From: RGIG5952 sp045627605
GTDB taxonomy: Bacteria; Verrucomicrobiota; Kiritimatiellia; RFP12; JAAYLN01
Assembly: GCA_045627605.1 (NCBI GenBank)
Contig: JAZQOA010000056.1
Span: 1-64,000, forward strand
Direction: 5' to 3'
DNA length: 64,000 nucleotides
Of the stretch, positions 10,967 to 19,703 are shown piece by piece (positions within the stretch are counted from its first letter, which is position 1; every line of letters starts with the position of its first letter). A program made the position numbers and the translations under genes. Under the pieces are notes generated by a model. It searched no databases, had not been told where the DNA came from, and saw only the letters and a program-made list of their open reading frames with translations.

Positions 10967-11667
10967 ACAGCAGCATCAAGCTCGCGGACCTAATCGAAAA
11001 CAACCTCAGCAAGGTCAGCGAACAAATCGACCCGGGGCTTTTCATCTCCGCCCTGCTCGCGGCCATTGCAGCCGCCTTTGCGGCCTCGTTCCTCTACCGC
11101 TTCTTCTACGAGAGGCGCGGCACGGGAAGCCAGGTTCACCGCGCCTTTCCCCTCCTTGCGATTTCCGTGACGACCCTCTTTATCGGCGTCCAGATTTCAA
11201 TCCCGCTGTCGCTGGGCCTCCTCGGATCGCTCTCGATCATCCGCTTCCGCACCCCGATCAAGGAACCCGAGGAAGTCGGCTTCATCATGCTCGTCATCGC
11301 GGCGTCTATTGCCGCGGCAACCTTCAACTTCATGCTCATCGTCTACCTCTATGTCGCCGCGGTCCTGTGCCTTCTCGCCATGCGCGGCGCGGGAATGCTC
11401 AAGTGGATGAAGCGCGACGGGCTCGTCATCGTCACCCTGCCCAAGGACGAGGCGATGGCGAAATTCAAATCCCTTGACGAGTTTCTGCATGCGCACATGC
11501 GCAAGGCCTCGCTTGAAAGTTCCTCAACCCACGCGGGGTTGACGACCTACCAGTATGTCTTCTCGGGGCTCGACACGGATGTCGCCGAGCTGGAAAAGGG
11601 CCTCCACGACGTCGCCACGCTCTCGTCTGTAAACATCTTCCTCGACCGTCCGGGCGGCATCAGGTAG
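10963..11667 (+). CDS. DUF4956 membrane protein
   Basis: A 234-residue protein with four predicted membrane segments (about 25-45, 62-82, 88-100, 108-132), the diagnostic LLGSLSIIRFRTPIKEPEE and a soluble C-terminal domain of about 100 residues. Function is unknown in the family, which is consistently linked to VTC and CotH proteins. It could couple the cytosolic VTC domain to the membrane-anchored CotH protein (inference). Four-base overlap upstream and a 3-base gap downstream indicate tight coupling. Confidence 0.85.
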   Translation: MNSSIKLADLIENNLSKVSEQIDPGLFISALLAAIAAAFAASFLYRFFYERRGTGSQVHRAFPLLAISVTTLFIGVQISIPLSLGLLGSLSIIRFRTPIKEPEEVGFIMLVIAASIAAATFNFMLIVYLYVAAVLCLLAMRGAGMLKWMKRDGLVIVTLPKDEAMAKFKSLDEFLHAHMRKASLESSSTHAGLTTYQYVFSGLDTDVAELEKGLHDVATLSSVNIFLDRPGGIR

Positions 11668-11670
11668 GCC

Positions 11671-14535
11671 ATGGCCGCAAAAGGGAAAAGACGCTGTCCC
11701 AAATTCCTGAAAACCGCCGGGGGCATTGCCCTGGCCGCGGCCATCGTGTCGTTGTTTGCCTTTGGCGGGTTCATTTTGAATATCCTCCGCCACGGGCACG
11801 ACTGGCTTGAGATACGCCTTGGCGAACGGCTTTGCTCCCGCCACAACGTCGTGCTCCTGGCCGATTTCGACGACGCCACGATTCGCGACGCCGTGACAAC
11901 AGCCCCTTTCCAATACTGGGATGTCGAACGCGTCCGGGGAAAATTCGGGGACGCCCGGCGAATCGACCTCGATGGCGACGCCATCATCCAGTCGCCCATC
12001 ACGCACCACGCCATTCCGCACAGCCATGCGACATGCGCGGCCTGGTTCAAGCCACGCGACACGGCACGTACGCAAACCCTTTTCGAGGTGCGCAATTCCG
12101 ATGCCGGGTTCCAACTCACCCTTTCAGCCAACCGGCTTTCACTCCTTGTCCACCGCGGCATGGAAATCTCGCAAGCTTCCTGCGCCTATTCCGGCACCTC
12201 CCGCAGCTTCACCCATGTGGCTGTCGCGATCAGAAAGGATGGCGCCTCCATTTTCCAAAACGGCGTTGAAACCGCCAGCATGACTTTCCCCGAAAAAATC
12301 ACACTTCCCCCAAAGCCCCTTATTTTCGGGACCTCGGTCCACAGCCCGTTCGAAGGCGACATCGATGATCTCGCCGTTTGGAAAATGGCATTGGACGCCA
12401 CGGCTCTCAAATCAATTGTCCAGTCCCGCCACGGGCTCAAAATGAAATACGAGCCGCTTTTCACAATCCTGACGGACGCCACCGCCGCAGCCGCATCATT
12501 CGCGGCGGGATTCTACAGGACCGTCGGCCGTCTGGCCCCGCCCCTCCGCAATCCGGCGCAAATCGCCAAGGGCATCCCGGCCATCACCGCCTGGCCGTCG
12601 AAAAACGACGCCCGCCATTTCCTCGCCGCCCATGAAGCCTCGCTGCATTCCGGTTTCAGGACGCGAAAAGCGGCGAATTTCAGAAGCGTGGACATCTCGT
12701 CTGGCGGGACGTCCGTCAAGGCCGAAGTCGCACTCGACGACACCTACGGCAAGGACGACGCCAAACGCATGGCCTTCATCGTCAGGGATCCGACGCATAC
12801 CCTGTTCGGCGGCAGCGGATTAGCCAGGCTCTATCCGCCCGAGCTCCACGAGGCACTCCATCCCGACGCCCCTTTTCCCCTGCCGCTTTCCGGTGAATTC
12901 GTCCGCTTCTACCTTGAGGACTCATTCAAGGGGCTCTACGTCGTCGAGACCTTCGACAGGCTTGGAGGCGCATGGATGGCCCGGGGAAAACGCGACCCCA
13001 ACTTTTCGCAAGCCCTTTACTTCTCGTCTGATCCATCGGAATGCGATTTCCCGCCAGCAGGCGCAATCGCCGCAGACGCATATGTAGCAACCGCCTCCCT
13101 TGCGCTTTCAGACATCCTCTTTCCCTGGGGCCGGCAGGAAATCAGCGCACGGAAAATGGATCTCGACAGAAGGCGCGCCATCGGCAAATTCACGGCCTCT
13201 GGAAAATCCCCGAATCTTGAGAAGGCAATCCTCGGCGGCAACCTGTCGCCTCTCTTCGTGACGGAAGACCTGGCTCTCGAATCAAGCGGCAGGAAATGGA
13301 AATCGTCAGATACGGCGCTCATCTCCGACGACGGGCGCGTCACAAGGCCGTCAGGCGGCGCCCCCCGCCCCGTTCTCCTGACGCCGCTGGAAAAGGACGC
13401 CCCCTGCGGCGAGCCGATTCGATTCCGCGTCGTCCCCCTGAAGCCCGACTTGCAGACCCTCTTCATCCACGTAGGCTTCCCCGTTGAGAAATTCAGGCGG
13501 TCGGACTTCTCCTGCCTGCGCTTCCCGGCCGGCGGCGGGGAACCAGAATGGCTTACGGGGACGGGCGGCAACGGCGGCGGCATCAAGCACCGTGGCAACA
13601 CGAGCTATGTCAAGGGAGCCAAACGTTCCTTCTCGCTTGAGTTCGACGGCAAAGTGGCCTGGCCGGGTTCAAGCCGCATGGCGCAGCACGTCCTTCTCTT
13701 CTCCGGGTACGCCGATCCAACGCGCCTCCGCAACAAAGTTTCATTCGATTCCTTCCGACTGGCGGATTCCGCAGGAGTGCCTTGCGGCGCAATTGACGTC
13801 TCCTGGTCGGAAGTTTTCATCAACGGCGAGTATTTCGGCGTATGGGAGACCTGCCGCAGGGCCAAGGACATCTGCGATCCCAAGACCTACCTTTTCAAAA
13901 TCCGGGCCCGCGACCCCTTGCTTTGGAAAACGACGCGTTCGGACATGTCCGAATGCATCAGCAGCCACAATCCCCGCGTCAACCCCTACCGTCCGCTTGA
14001 GTCCCTCTTTGAATTCACGTCAGGCTCCTCCACGGAGGATTTCGCCGCGCACATTGCGGACACTTTCTACATCGAGTCGCTCATCGACTACTACATGATG
14101 CTCAATTTCTCGGAAAACTACGACGGGCAAGTCACCAACCAGTACATCGGCCGCCGCCGCGGCGACGACCGCTGGTTCATCATCCCGTGGGACTACGACA
14201 AGACATTCTTTGATGGCGCCCCCGGCCACTTGGCCAACCACCTCGTCAACCGTCTTCTTGTCGAAATGCCTGAATTCAGGCACCTTGTTTCGGAAAAATG
14301 GGCAAACCTCCGGCAAGGCCCCATGGCGGAAGATGCCGTCCTTGCGCGCATCAATTCCGACGCCGCCCTTCTCGCCCCGTACATGGAGGAGGAATACAGG
14401 CTTCTCCAACCCGCCGGCTGGAACGGCGATTTTGAAGCGGCGGTGGAAAGGCTCCGGCAAGTCGTTTCCGCACGCCTCAAGCTGATGGACGCGAAATTCA
14501 CCGGCAACAAGGGCAACACGGCGGAAAAACACTGA
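11671..14535 (+). CDS. CotH-kinase family protein with N-terminal LamG-like domain
   Basis: A 954-residue protein with one N-terminal membrane anchor (about 12-35). A concanavalin/LamG-like domain covers about 60-245 (CAAWFKPRDTARTQTLFEVR, GDIDDLAVWKMAL). The CotH domain starts near 640: HRGNTSYVKGAKRSF, FINGEYFGVWET, then YYMMLNFSENYDGQ and, near 836, IIPWDYDKTFF with the metal-binding Asp. CotH proteins are secreted protein kinases, shown for spore coat proteins in Bacillus. No sporulation is expected here, so the target is probably a surface protein. Partners are the VTC and DUF4956 genes upstream. Confidence 0.87.
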   Translation: MAAKGKRRCPKFLKTAGGIALAAAIVSLFAFGGFILNILRHGHDWLEIRLGERLCSRHNVVLLADFDDATIRDAVTTAPFQYWDVERVRGKFGDARRIDLDGDAIIQSPITHHAIPHSHATCAAWFKPRDTARTQTLFEVRNSDAGFQLTLSANRLSLLVHRGMEISQASCAYSGTSRSFTHVAVAIRKDGASIFQNGVETASMTFPEKITLPPKPLIFGTSVHSPFEGDIDDLAVWKMALDATALKSIVQSRHGLKMKYEPLFTILTDATAAAASFAAGFYRTVGRLAPPLRNPAQIAKGIPAITAWPSKNDARHFLAAHEASLHSGFRTRKAANFRSVDISSGGTSVKAEVALDDTYGKDDAKRMAFIVRDPTHTLFGGSGLARLYPPELHEALHPDAPFPLPLSGEFVRFYLEDSFKGLYVVETFDRLGGAWMARGKRDPNFSQALYFSSDPSECDFPPAGAIAADAYVATASLALSDILFPWGRQEISARKMDLDRRRAIGKFTASGKSPNLEKAILGGNLSPLFVTEDLALESSGRKWKSSDTALISDDGRVTRPSGGAPRPVLLTPLEKDAPCGEPIRFRVVPLKPDLQTLFIHVGFPVEKFRRSDFSCLRFPAGGGEPEWLTGTGGNGGGIKHRGNTSYVKGAKRSFSLEFDGKVAWPGSSRMAQHVLLFSGYADPTRLRNKVSFDSFRLADSAGVPCGAIDVSWSEVFINGEYFGVWETCRRAKDICDPKTYLFKIRARDPLLWKTTRSDMSECISSHNPRVNPYRPLESLFEFTSGSSTEDFAAHIADTFYIESLIDYYMMLNFSENYDGQVTNQYIGRRRGDDRWFIIPWDYDKTFFDGAPGHLANHLVNRLLVEMPEFRHLVSEKWANLRQGPMAEDAVLARINSDAALLAPYMEEEYRLLQPAGWNGDFEAAVERLRQVVSARLKLMDAKFTGNKGNTAEKH

Positions 14536-14577
14536 CGGCCCGAAGGACCGGCACGCTTGCAAACATCAGGGGCGACG

Positions 14578-15672
14578 CTACCTGCGGCGGAAAATCAAAA
14601 CCCGCTGGACGCCATAGCTCACGAAAAAGAGCAGCAAATCAACGGCCGCCTTTTCGTAGGTGATTTCATATTGCGGCCAGGTTGCATGCGCAATCTTCGT
14701 AAGCCAGTAGGACGCTCCAAAAATGCAGAGGGCGAGAAACACGTACTTGGGGAAAGCCGAACGCCCAAAGACATGGCGCCTGCCGGGAGTTCCAAAAACA
14801 AAGAAGCGGTTGCACAAGTAGTTGAAGCAAACCGAGGCGACGCGCGCAAGGGCAACCGAGGCAAGGAGCTGGGCCCGTGCCCCCGCGCCGAAGACCACGT
14901 GGTAGAACAAGGCGAAAAGCGCAATGTCCACGCCGCAGGAAAGCAAGGACGCCGCGATGAACTTCAGGAAGCGAAGCAGACCATCCGCCACGACGATGGC
15001 CGTAATCCTCGCGGAATCCTTCAAGGGGTTGAAATGCGACTCCTTGTTGCCGTCGATGTAGACCGTCTCGATTGGCAGCTGGAGCAATTCCCGGTCCCCC
15101 ATTCGCAGGAGCATGTGGGTTTCGAATTCGAAGCGCTCGCCGGGGCAGTCGAGCAGTTCGCGCATGAATGACGCGGGAATCGCGCGGAGTCCGGTTTGCG
15201 TATCGAGGAAATCGCGCCCCGTGACAATGCGGAACAACCCGCGGATGGCGGTGTTGCCAAAACGGCTTCTCAACGGGACATTCTCCAGGGTGAATGTGCG
15301 GCATCCCAGGACCAAAGCCTCGGGCGACTCCCTAAGCGCATCAACGCAACGCATGACATCGCCGGGCAAATGCTGCCCGTCGCTGTCGCACGTGACGCAA
15401 CCGACGAGATCCGGATAGGCGCCAAGAAGATGCGTGAAAGAGGTCTTCAAGGCCCGTCCCTTGCCCCGGTTGACTTCGTGGGTGACGAGGGACACGCCCG
15501 GAGCCGACTTCATGCAGGCGTCGAAGACGTGCCGTTTGTCGGCGCGGCTACCGTCGTCGACAAGGAGAATGGGGGCATCGGTAAGCGACCGGAGTTCCGC
15601 CACGTATCCCGGAAGATTTTCAACGGGATTCAGCGACGGAATCACAATCGCGACTGTGCCCGAACCTTTCAT
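14578..15672 (-). CDS. Fusion of family 2 glycosyltransferase and GtrA-like membrane domain
   Basis: 364 residues. Positions 1-225 form a GT-A glycosyltransferase (VAIVIPSLNPVENL, LLVDDGSRADKR, CDSDGQHLPGD with the DSD metal motif, DTQTGLRAIP). Positions 232-360 form a GtrA-like four-helix membrane domain (FLKFIAASLLSCGVDIALF, NYLCNRFFVF). GtrA is thought to flip undecaprenyl-phosphate sugars, so one polypeptide may both load and flip the lipid-linked sugar. The start overlaps the exonuclease stop (ATGA). Confidence 0.87.
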   Translation of the reverse strand: MKGSGTVAIVIPSLNPVENLPGYVAELRSLTDAPILLVDDGSRADKRHVFDACMKSAPGVSLVTHEVNRGKGRALKTSFTHLLGAYPDLVGCVTCDSDGQHLPGDVMRCVDALRESPEALVLGCRTFTLENVPLRSRFGNTAIRGLFRIVTGRDFLDTQTGLRAIPASFMRELLDCPGERFEFETHMLLRMGDRELLQLPIETVYIDGNKESHFNPLKDSARITAIVVADGLLRFLKFIAASLLSCGVDIALFALFYHVVFGAGARAQLLASVALARVASVCFNYLCNRFFVFGTPGRRHVFGRSAFPKYVFLALCIFGASYWLTKIAHATWPQYEITYEKAAVDLLLFFVSYGVQRVLIFRRR

Positions 15673-16463
15673 TTCGACGGCGGTGACGGGAAAATGCCCG
15701 CCAGGGCGTTTTCCGCGATTTTGCGGGTGTCAATCGGGAAGTCGCCCTTCATGATCCACTTGAGGAAACTCTTGTCCTTCTCGTAGAGCTCGCGGAGCGA
15801 AATTCCTTTTTTCTTGCCAAAGGCAATCACGGCCTCGCCATTGACCCAGCGGATCCGCCCGGCGCGATCCACGTTGGCGGGATCAAGGTTGTTGAATTCC
15901 TTCTCGATCTCCTCGATTGTGCAAGGCAAATCCTGGTAGCGCTCGAATTCGCCCTTGATGACGTCGAGCGTGGCAAGGGCATCGGCTTCGGCGCCGTGCG
16001 CCCCGTCGTGTTCCCTGCCGCAGAAAAACCGCACGGCGGCCGAAAGATCCCGCGGCTCCTTCTTGTGGAAGATTTTCTGGGCGTCGAGAACCCTTCGGGA
16101 ATCCGCGCCGAGATCGCGCCCGCAGCGCATGAATTCCTCCTCGAGAATGGGAATGTCGAAATGCAACAGGTTGTAGCCGGCCAAATCGCAACCCGCCAGA
16201 AAGGCGTCCACCTCGTCGACGATGCCCGCGAACGTCGGGCATGCCGCAACCTCGGCGTCGGTGATGTGGTGAATCTCCGTCGCCTCATGCGGAATGGGCA
16301 TTTCAGGATTGACAAGCCAGGTCTTCACAACTTGGCCGCCACCGGGTTCGACGCGGACAATGGAAAGCTCGACGACGCGATCCGTCCGCGGATTGACGCC
16401 GGTGGACTCGATGTCGAAGACGGCAAGCGGACGCTCCAATTTGAATTTGTCAAAAAAACTCAT
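15669..16463 (-). CDS. DnaQ-type 3'-5' exonuclease with C-terminal DUF3820-like region
   Basis: The 264-residue DEDDh exonuclease has D17 and E19 in VFDIESTG, an Asp in LLHFDIPIL, and His plus Asp in HGAEADALAT. It should remove nucleotides from DNA 3' ends. The last 60 residues (GKKKGISLRELYEKDKSFL) resemble the DUF3820/ExoX-type C-terminal segment, so it is a stand-alone repair enzyme rather than a polymerase subunit. An ATG at 16463 is preferred to 16511; it has no clear ribosome site. Coupled to the glycosyltransferase downstream. Confidence 0.82.
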   Translation of the reverse strand: MSFFDKFKLERPLAVFDIESTGVNPRTDRVVELSIVRVEPGGGQVVKTWLVNPEMPIPHEATEIHHITDAEVAACPTFAGIVDEVDAFLAGCDLAGYNLLHFDIPILEEEFMRCGRDLGADSRRVLDAQKIFHKKEPRDLSAAVRFFCGREHDGAHGAEADALATLDVIKGEFERYQDLPCTIEEIEKEFNNLDPANVDRAGRIRWVNGEAVIAFGKKKGISLRELYEKDKSFLKWIMKGDFPIDTRKIAENALAGIFPSPPSK

Positions 16464-16578
16464 ACTTATAAACAATAGATGAAAATTCCAAATTTTGCAA
16501 GCGACAGGCATCTGAATCTTGCCTCTCCCACTGACCCCGAAGCAACCGCGACACGGGCACCCGCACGCTTCATCGTGT

Positions 16579-16591
16579 TTTGTGCTATAAT
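16579..16591 (+). promoter_or_regulatory. Extended -10 promoter
   Basis: TTTGTGCTATAAT, 30 bases before the ATG at 16622. No convincing -35 is visible, as is usual for extended -10 promoters. Confidence 0.5.
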
Positions 16592-16621
16592 TAATAGTTG
16601 CAAACCAAAAGGAACTGTTTC

Positions 16622-17512
16622 ATGAATTCCATTTCAAAGTTTTCATGCGCAATCGCCATTTCAGCTCTTTGCGCCTTTGTTGCATCTGCGGAAACGACCG
16701 CCACGGCCAAGCCCATTTACGGCGGCGCCCTTTCGCCGGCCTACTACCACGCCCCCAAGGAGAAGCCCGCGAAACAACACCAGAAATGGTCGTCAGGCGT
16801 CAAAAACAATTCCGGAAGTTTCTTCGACACCTGGATCAACGATCGGCTCTCCATCGGCCTCACGGTCTCGATGATGACCCTTACGTCGGATGAAAGGCCC
16901 ATTGATGTAAACGCCCACAAGAACTTCATCGGCAATGTCACAGAGCTGCACATCGAGGCGGAAGACGAGATATTCCCTTCGCTGGTGATCAACTACGAGC
17001 TTTGCGACTACGCACGTCTGGGCGTGACCTACGGCAAGGTTTCGGCCTCGACGCTGAACTGGAACAACCATCTTGGCGACGGCGTCGTCAAAATGCAAGG
17101 CCCAATGGCCTACCTCGACGCCATGCTCCCCCTGTGCGAAAAGAAACTCGTCCCCCACGCAGGCTTTGGCTGCGCCTTCTTCACCGGAGACTTCGAAGAA
17201 GACACCTGGTGGCAGCTTGGCTACAGCAACCCCGCGGACTGGGAGGCGTATGGCAGGACCAACAGGGCCAAGGGCCACTTCCGCCGCATCAACGTCGATG
17301 ACGAGAACTCGTTCTTCTGGCAGTTCGGCCTGACCTACAGGCCTTTCGACAACTTCGGGATTGACCTCTCCTACCGCCGCATGCTCATCGACCCAAAATG
17401 CAACTGGGGCTATGTCAGCAAGGACGGTCTGGGGACCTTCAAGCAGCAAAACGTCGGCGATTTCGACCTCAGCAACTACGCTGTCATTTTCGCCGCCTTC
17501 TACTATTTCTAA
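16622..17512 (+). CDS. Exported beta-barrel-like protein of unknown function
   Basis: 296 residues with a signal peptide (about 1-24, cleavage after FVASA). The mature part alternates hydrophobic and polar residues (SIGLTVSMMTLTSD, PSLVINYELCDYARLGVTYG, FFWQFGLTYRPFDNFGIDL) and ends in FAAFYYF. The aromatic C-terminus is the signal read by BamA, so an 8- to 10-stranded outer-membrane barrel is likely. I do not recognise a specific family. The ATG at 16622 follows AAAAGGAA. It is immediately followed by the membrane-protein gene at 17516. Confidence 0.72.
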   Translation: MNSISKFSCAIAISALCAFVASAETTATAKPIYGGALSPAYYHAPKEKPAKQHQKWSSGVKNNSGSFFDTWINDRLSIGLTVSMMTLTSDERPIDVNAHKNFIGNVTELHIEAEDEIFPSLVINYELCDYARLGVTYGKVSASTLNWNNHLGDGVVKMQGPMAYLDAMLPLCEKKLVPHAGFGCAFFTGDFEEDTWWQLGYSNPADWEAYGRTNRAKGHFRRINVDDENSFFWQFGLTYRPFDNFGIDLSYRRMLIDPKCNWGYVSKDGLGTFKQQNVGDFDLSNYAVIFAAFYYF

Positions 17513-17515
17513 AAA

Positions 17516-19702
17516 GTGTCCCTGCACGGCCAACGCATTGGCGGTTTCATTTCAACTGCGCTGGCAGCGGCCCTTCTCCTTTACATCGCCGGCAGGCATG
17601 TCTTTGCCGTCATCCAGCTTGGGCATGCCTCCTTTGAGCACTGGACGCGAACGGCCTTGTTCTTCCTCCTCGCCGCCGCCGTCTCAACGGGTCCGGGATT
17701 GTTTCTTTTGCCGCGGCTGAAAATTGACTGGCGCAATCCTTTTCTCCCGCCCGTTTTCATTGTCTCCGCAAGTCTCGGCGCCACCATGCTCGCGACATGG
17801 GCGCTTTATCTCCTCGGACTCTTCACGAAACCTGCGGCCTTGTGCCTCGCAACAGGATTCGCAGGGCTTGGCCTCGCCGGGCTGACGAACATCATCGGCC
17901 GTTGGCGAAGTCTGGAAGCCGATTTTCGCATAACCCCATGCGAATTCATCGCGCTTGCCCTCTCGCTGCTTTTTTGCGAGGGGATGTTCGAATGCGTCGC
18001 GGGAACACCGCTGACAGCCTGGGACGCCGTCATCTCCTGGGACAAATGGGCACAGGACATCGCCACCCGGCCTGGGCTTGGCGGCTATGTCTGCGGGGCC
18101 TACCCGCAAGGGCTCCCGCTCGTCATCGGTTTTTTCTACAAGGCGCTCCTTCCAGCCGGCGCGGTGATTTCAACCTCCGTCGAGCATCTTCTCGTTTCCG
18201 GCTTTCTCCAGGTTTTTCCGCTCCTCCTCTGCTTCTCCCTCATCGCAACGGCAAGGCAACTGGGCTCCAATCCGCTCTGGTCCGTCGGCCTCGCCCTGGG
18301 AAGCTCTTGCGTCATCCAGGCCGCCGTCAAATTCGTCGGCTACGCCGACATCCCCCTGGCCGCGTCCGTGACTTCGGCAATCGCCGTTCTCGTCGCCATA
18401 CGGCAACCCCAGCCCCACGCCATCACCCTGGCCGCCCTTGTCGCGGTCTTGTTCCCCGTCTGCTTTACAAAGGGAAACGGGGTCGCACTTCTCGGGGCGG
18501 CCCTGGTCCTTTTCCTGCTTTTCGCCCGCAAAGACAACCGCCTGGCACTTGCAGCCGCCGCGCTCGCCTTCGCGTTCTCCGCCATCTTCTTCCTTCACCA
18601 ATGGACAACCGGGGTCTGGACAAACCTCGGTGAAACAAGCCCCTTCAACCACTCGCTTGTCGTCGTCGCCTCGCACAGCGACCTTGTCAACCCAAGCCCC
18701 GCCTCCCTCGCGCAAGCCGTTTTCCAATGCTGCGCCCTCTATGGTTTCCGCAGTGCGCCGTTCGCACTCGCCATCGCCATCATCGGGGCCTCCGCCCTCC
18801 TGCTTCCGCTCTTCTGGCGCAAAACATGTCTTTTCGCCCTCCTTGTCGATTCAATGGCGGCACTGTGGTTTTTCACCGGATCATACGACGGACGCAACTC
18901 CATCTTCGTCATCGCCCTTGCCGCCATCCTCGTCCCCTTCTTCGCCTCGGAAGCCTGCAAAAAACACCCCGGGCGCCATGCGGCCCTTGCCTTCGCCTCC
19001 CTGCTTCTTTGCGCCTACTCAATTAGCCAGACGCGGCTTCCTGAAATCGCGGCGACAACCTTCCGCCGCTACGCCACGCCAAAATTCACCGCCCTGCCGC
19101 CCCGGCAAAGAACCGACAGCCTCATCAAGGCAACGCCTGAAGCCTCGGCGTTTCTTTTCTCGTCGCCCGCCGCGCAACGCGCCAAGCACATCCTCTGCTA
19201 TTCCCCCGCGTATCGGCTTCTCAACGGGAAAGGCGTCTACCCCTTCCAGAAAAACGCCTACAACGAACTCTCGCCACATGACATGGCGCTCGCCTTTGAA
19301 GCCGGAGGCCAAAAGCTATTCATACCCAAGGCACCATTCGTCCCCGTCTCGGGGCTCAACGGCTGCCGCAACGCGGGCTCGGCGCTCTACCTGTTCAAAC
19401 CGAACCTCGCGGCCGTCAATTACGACGTCCGCGACCAAGACGGGCAACGCCTCCTCGCCATTGAAAGAGACGCCTCGGTTCCCCGCTGCGGCTTCATCTC
19501 GATCACGTTCAACGGCCCTGCCGCCGGGGCCTCGCTCTCGCTTCTTGGCGAATCCCAATTCGCCCAATCGCTTTTCACGCCATACGCCTGCGGCGACACG
19601 CTGCGACTGATGTACTGGGTCGATGAAGACGCCGTCTCGTTGGAATTCGTCCTCAAACCAGGCAACGGGGCCTCCATTGTGAAAACAGAGATTGGATTCT
19701 GA
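17516..19702 (+). CDS. Large polytopic membrane protein, glycosyltransferase-C-like
   Basis: 728 residues, about 11-13 membrane segments in the first 500 residues, then a soluble extracytoplasmic domain of about 200 residues. An acidic loop near 165-185 (TAWDAVISWDKWAQDIATR) resembles the catalytic DxD/DE loop of lipid-dependent glycosyltransferases (GT-C/PMT superfamily). This fits the polyprenyl-sugar transferases nearby, but the specific reaction is unknown. The frame is the same as that of the preceding gene: TAA, one AAA codon, then GTG. No earlier start is therefore possible, and translation may depend on reinitiation. The next ATG in frame is about 90 codons in, which would remove several helices. 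Confidence 0.7.
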   Translation: MSLHGQRIGGFISTALAAALLLYIAGRHVFAVIQLGHASFEHWTRTALFFLLAAAVSTGPGLFLLPRLKIDWRNPFLPPVFIVSASLGATMLATWALYLLGLFTKPAALCLATGFAGLGLAGLTNIIGRWRSLEADFRITPCEFIALALSLLFCEGMFECVAGTPLTAWDAVISWDKWAQDIATRPGLGGYVCGAYPQGLPLVIGFFYKALLPAGAVISTSVEHLLVSGFLQVFPLLLCFSLIATARQLGSNPLWSVGLALGSSCVIQAAVKFVGYADIPLAASVTSAIAVLVAIRQPQPHAITLAALVAVLFPVCFTKGNGVALLGAALVLFLLFARKDNRLALAAAALAFAFSAIFFLHQWTTGVWTNLGETSPFNHSLVVVASHSDLVNPSPASLAQAVFQCCALYGFRSAPFALAIAIIGASALLLPLFWRKTCLFALLVDSMAALWFFTGSYDGRNSIFVIALAAILVPFFASEACKKHPGRHAALAFASLLLCAYSISQTRLPEIAATTFRRYATPKFTALPPRQRTDSLIKATPEASAFLFSSPAAQRAKHILCYSPAYRLLNGKGVYPFQKNAYNELSPHDMALAFEAGGQKLFIPKAPFVPVSGLNGCRNAGSALYLFKPNLAAVNYDVRDQDGQRLLAIERDASVPRCGFISITFNGPAAGASLSLLGESQFAQSLFTPYACGDTLRLMYWVDEDAVSLEFVLKPGNGASIVKTEIGF

Positions 19703-19703
19703 A

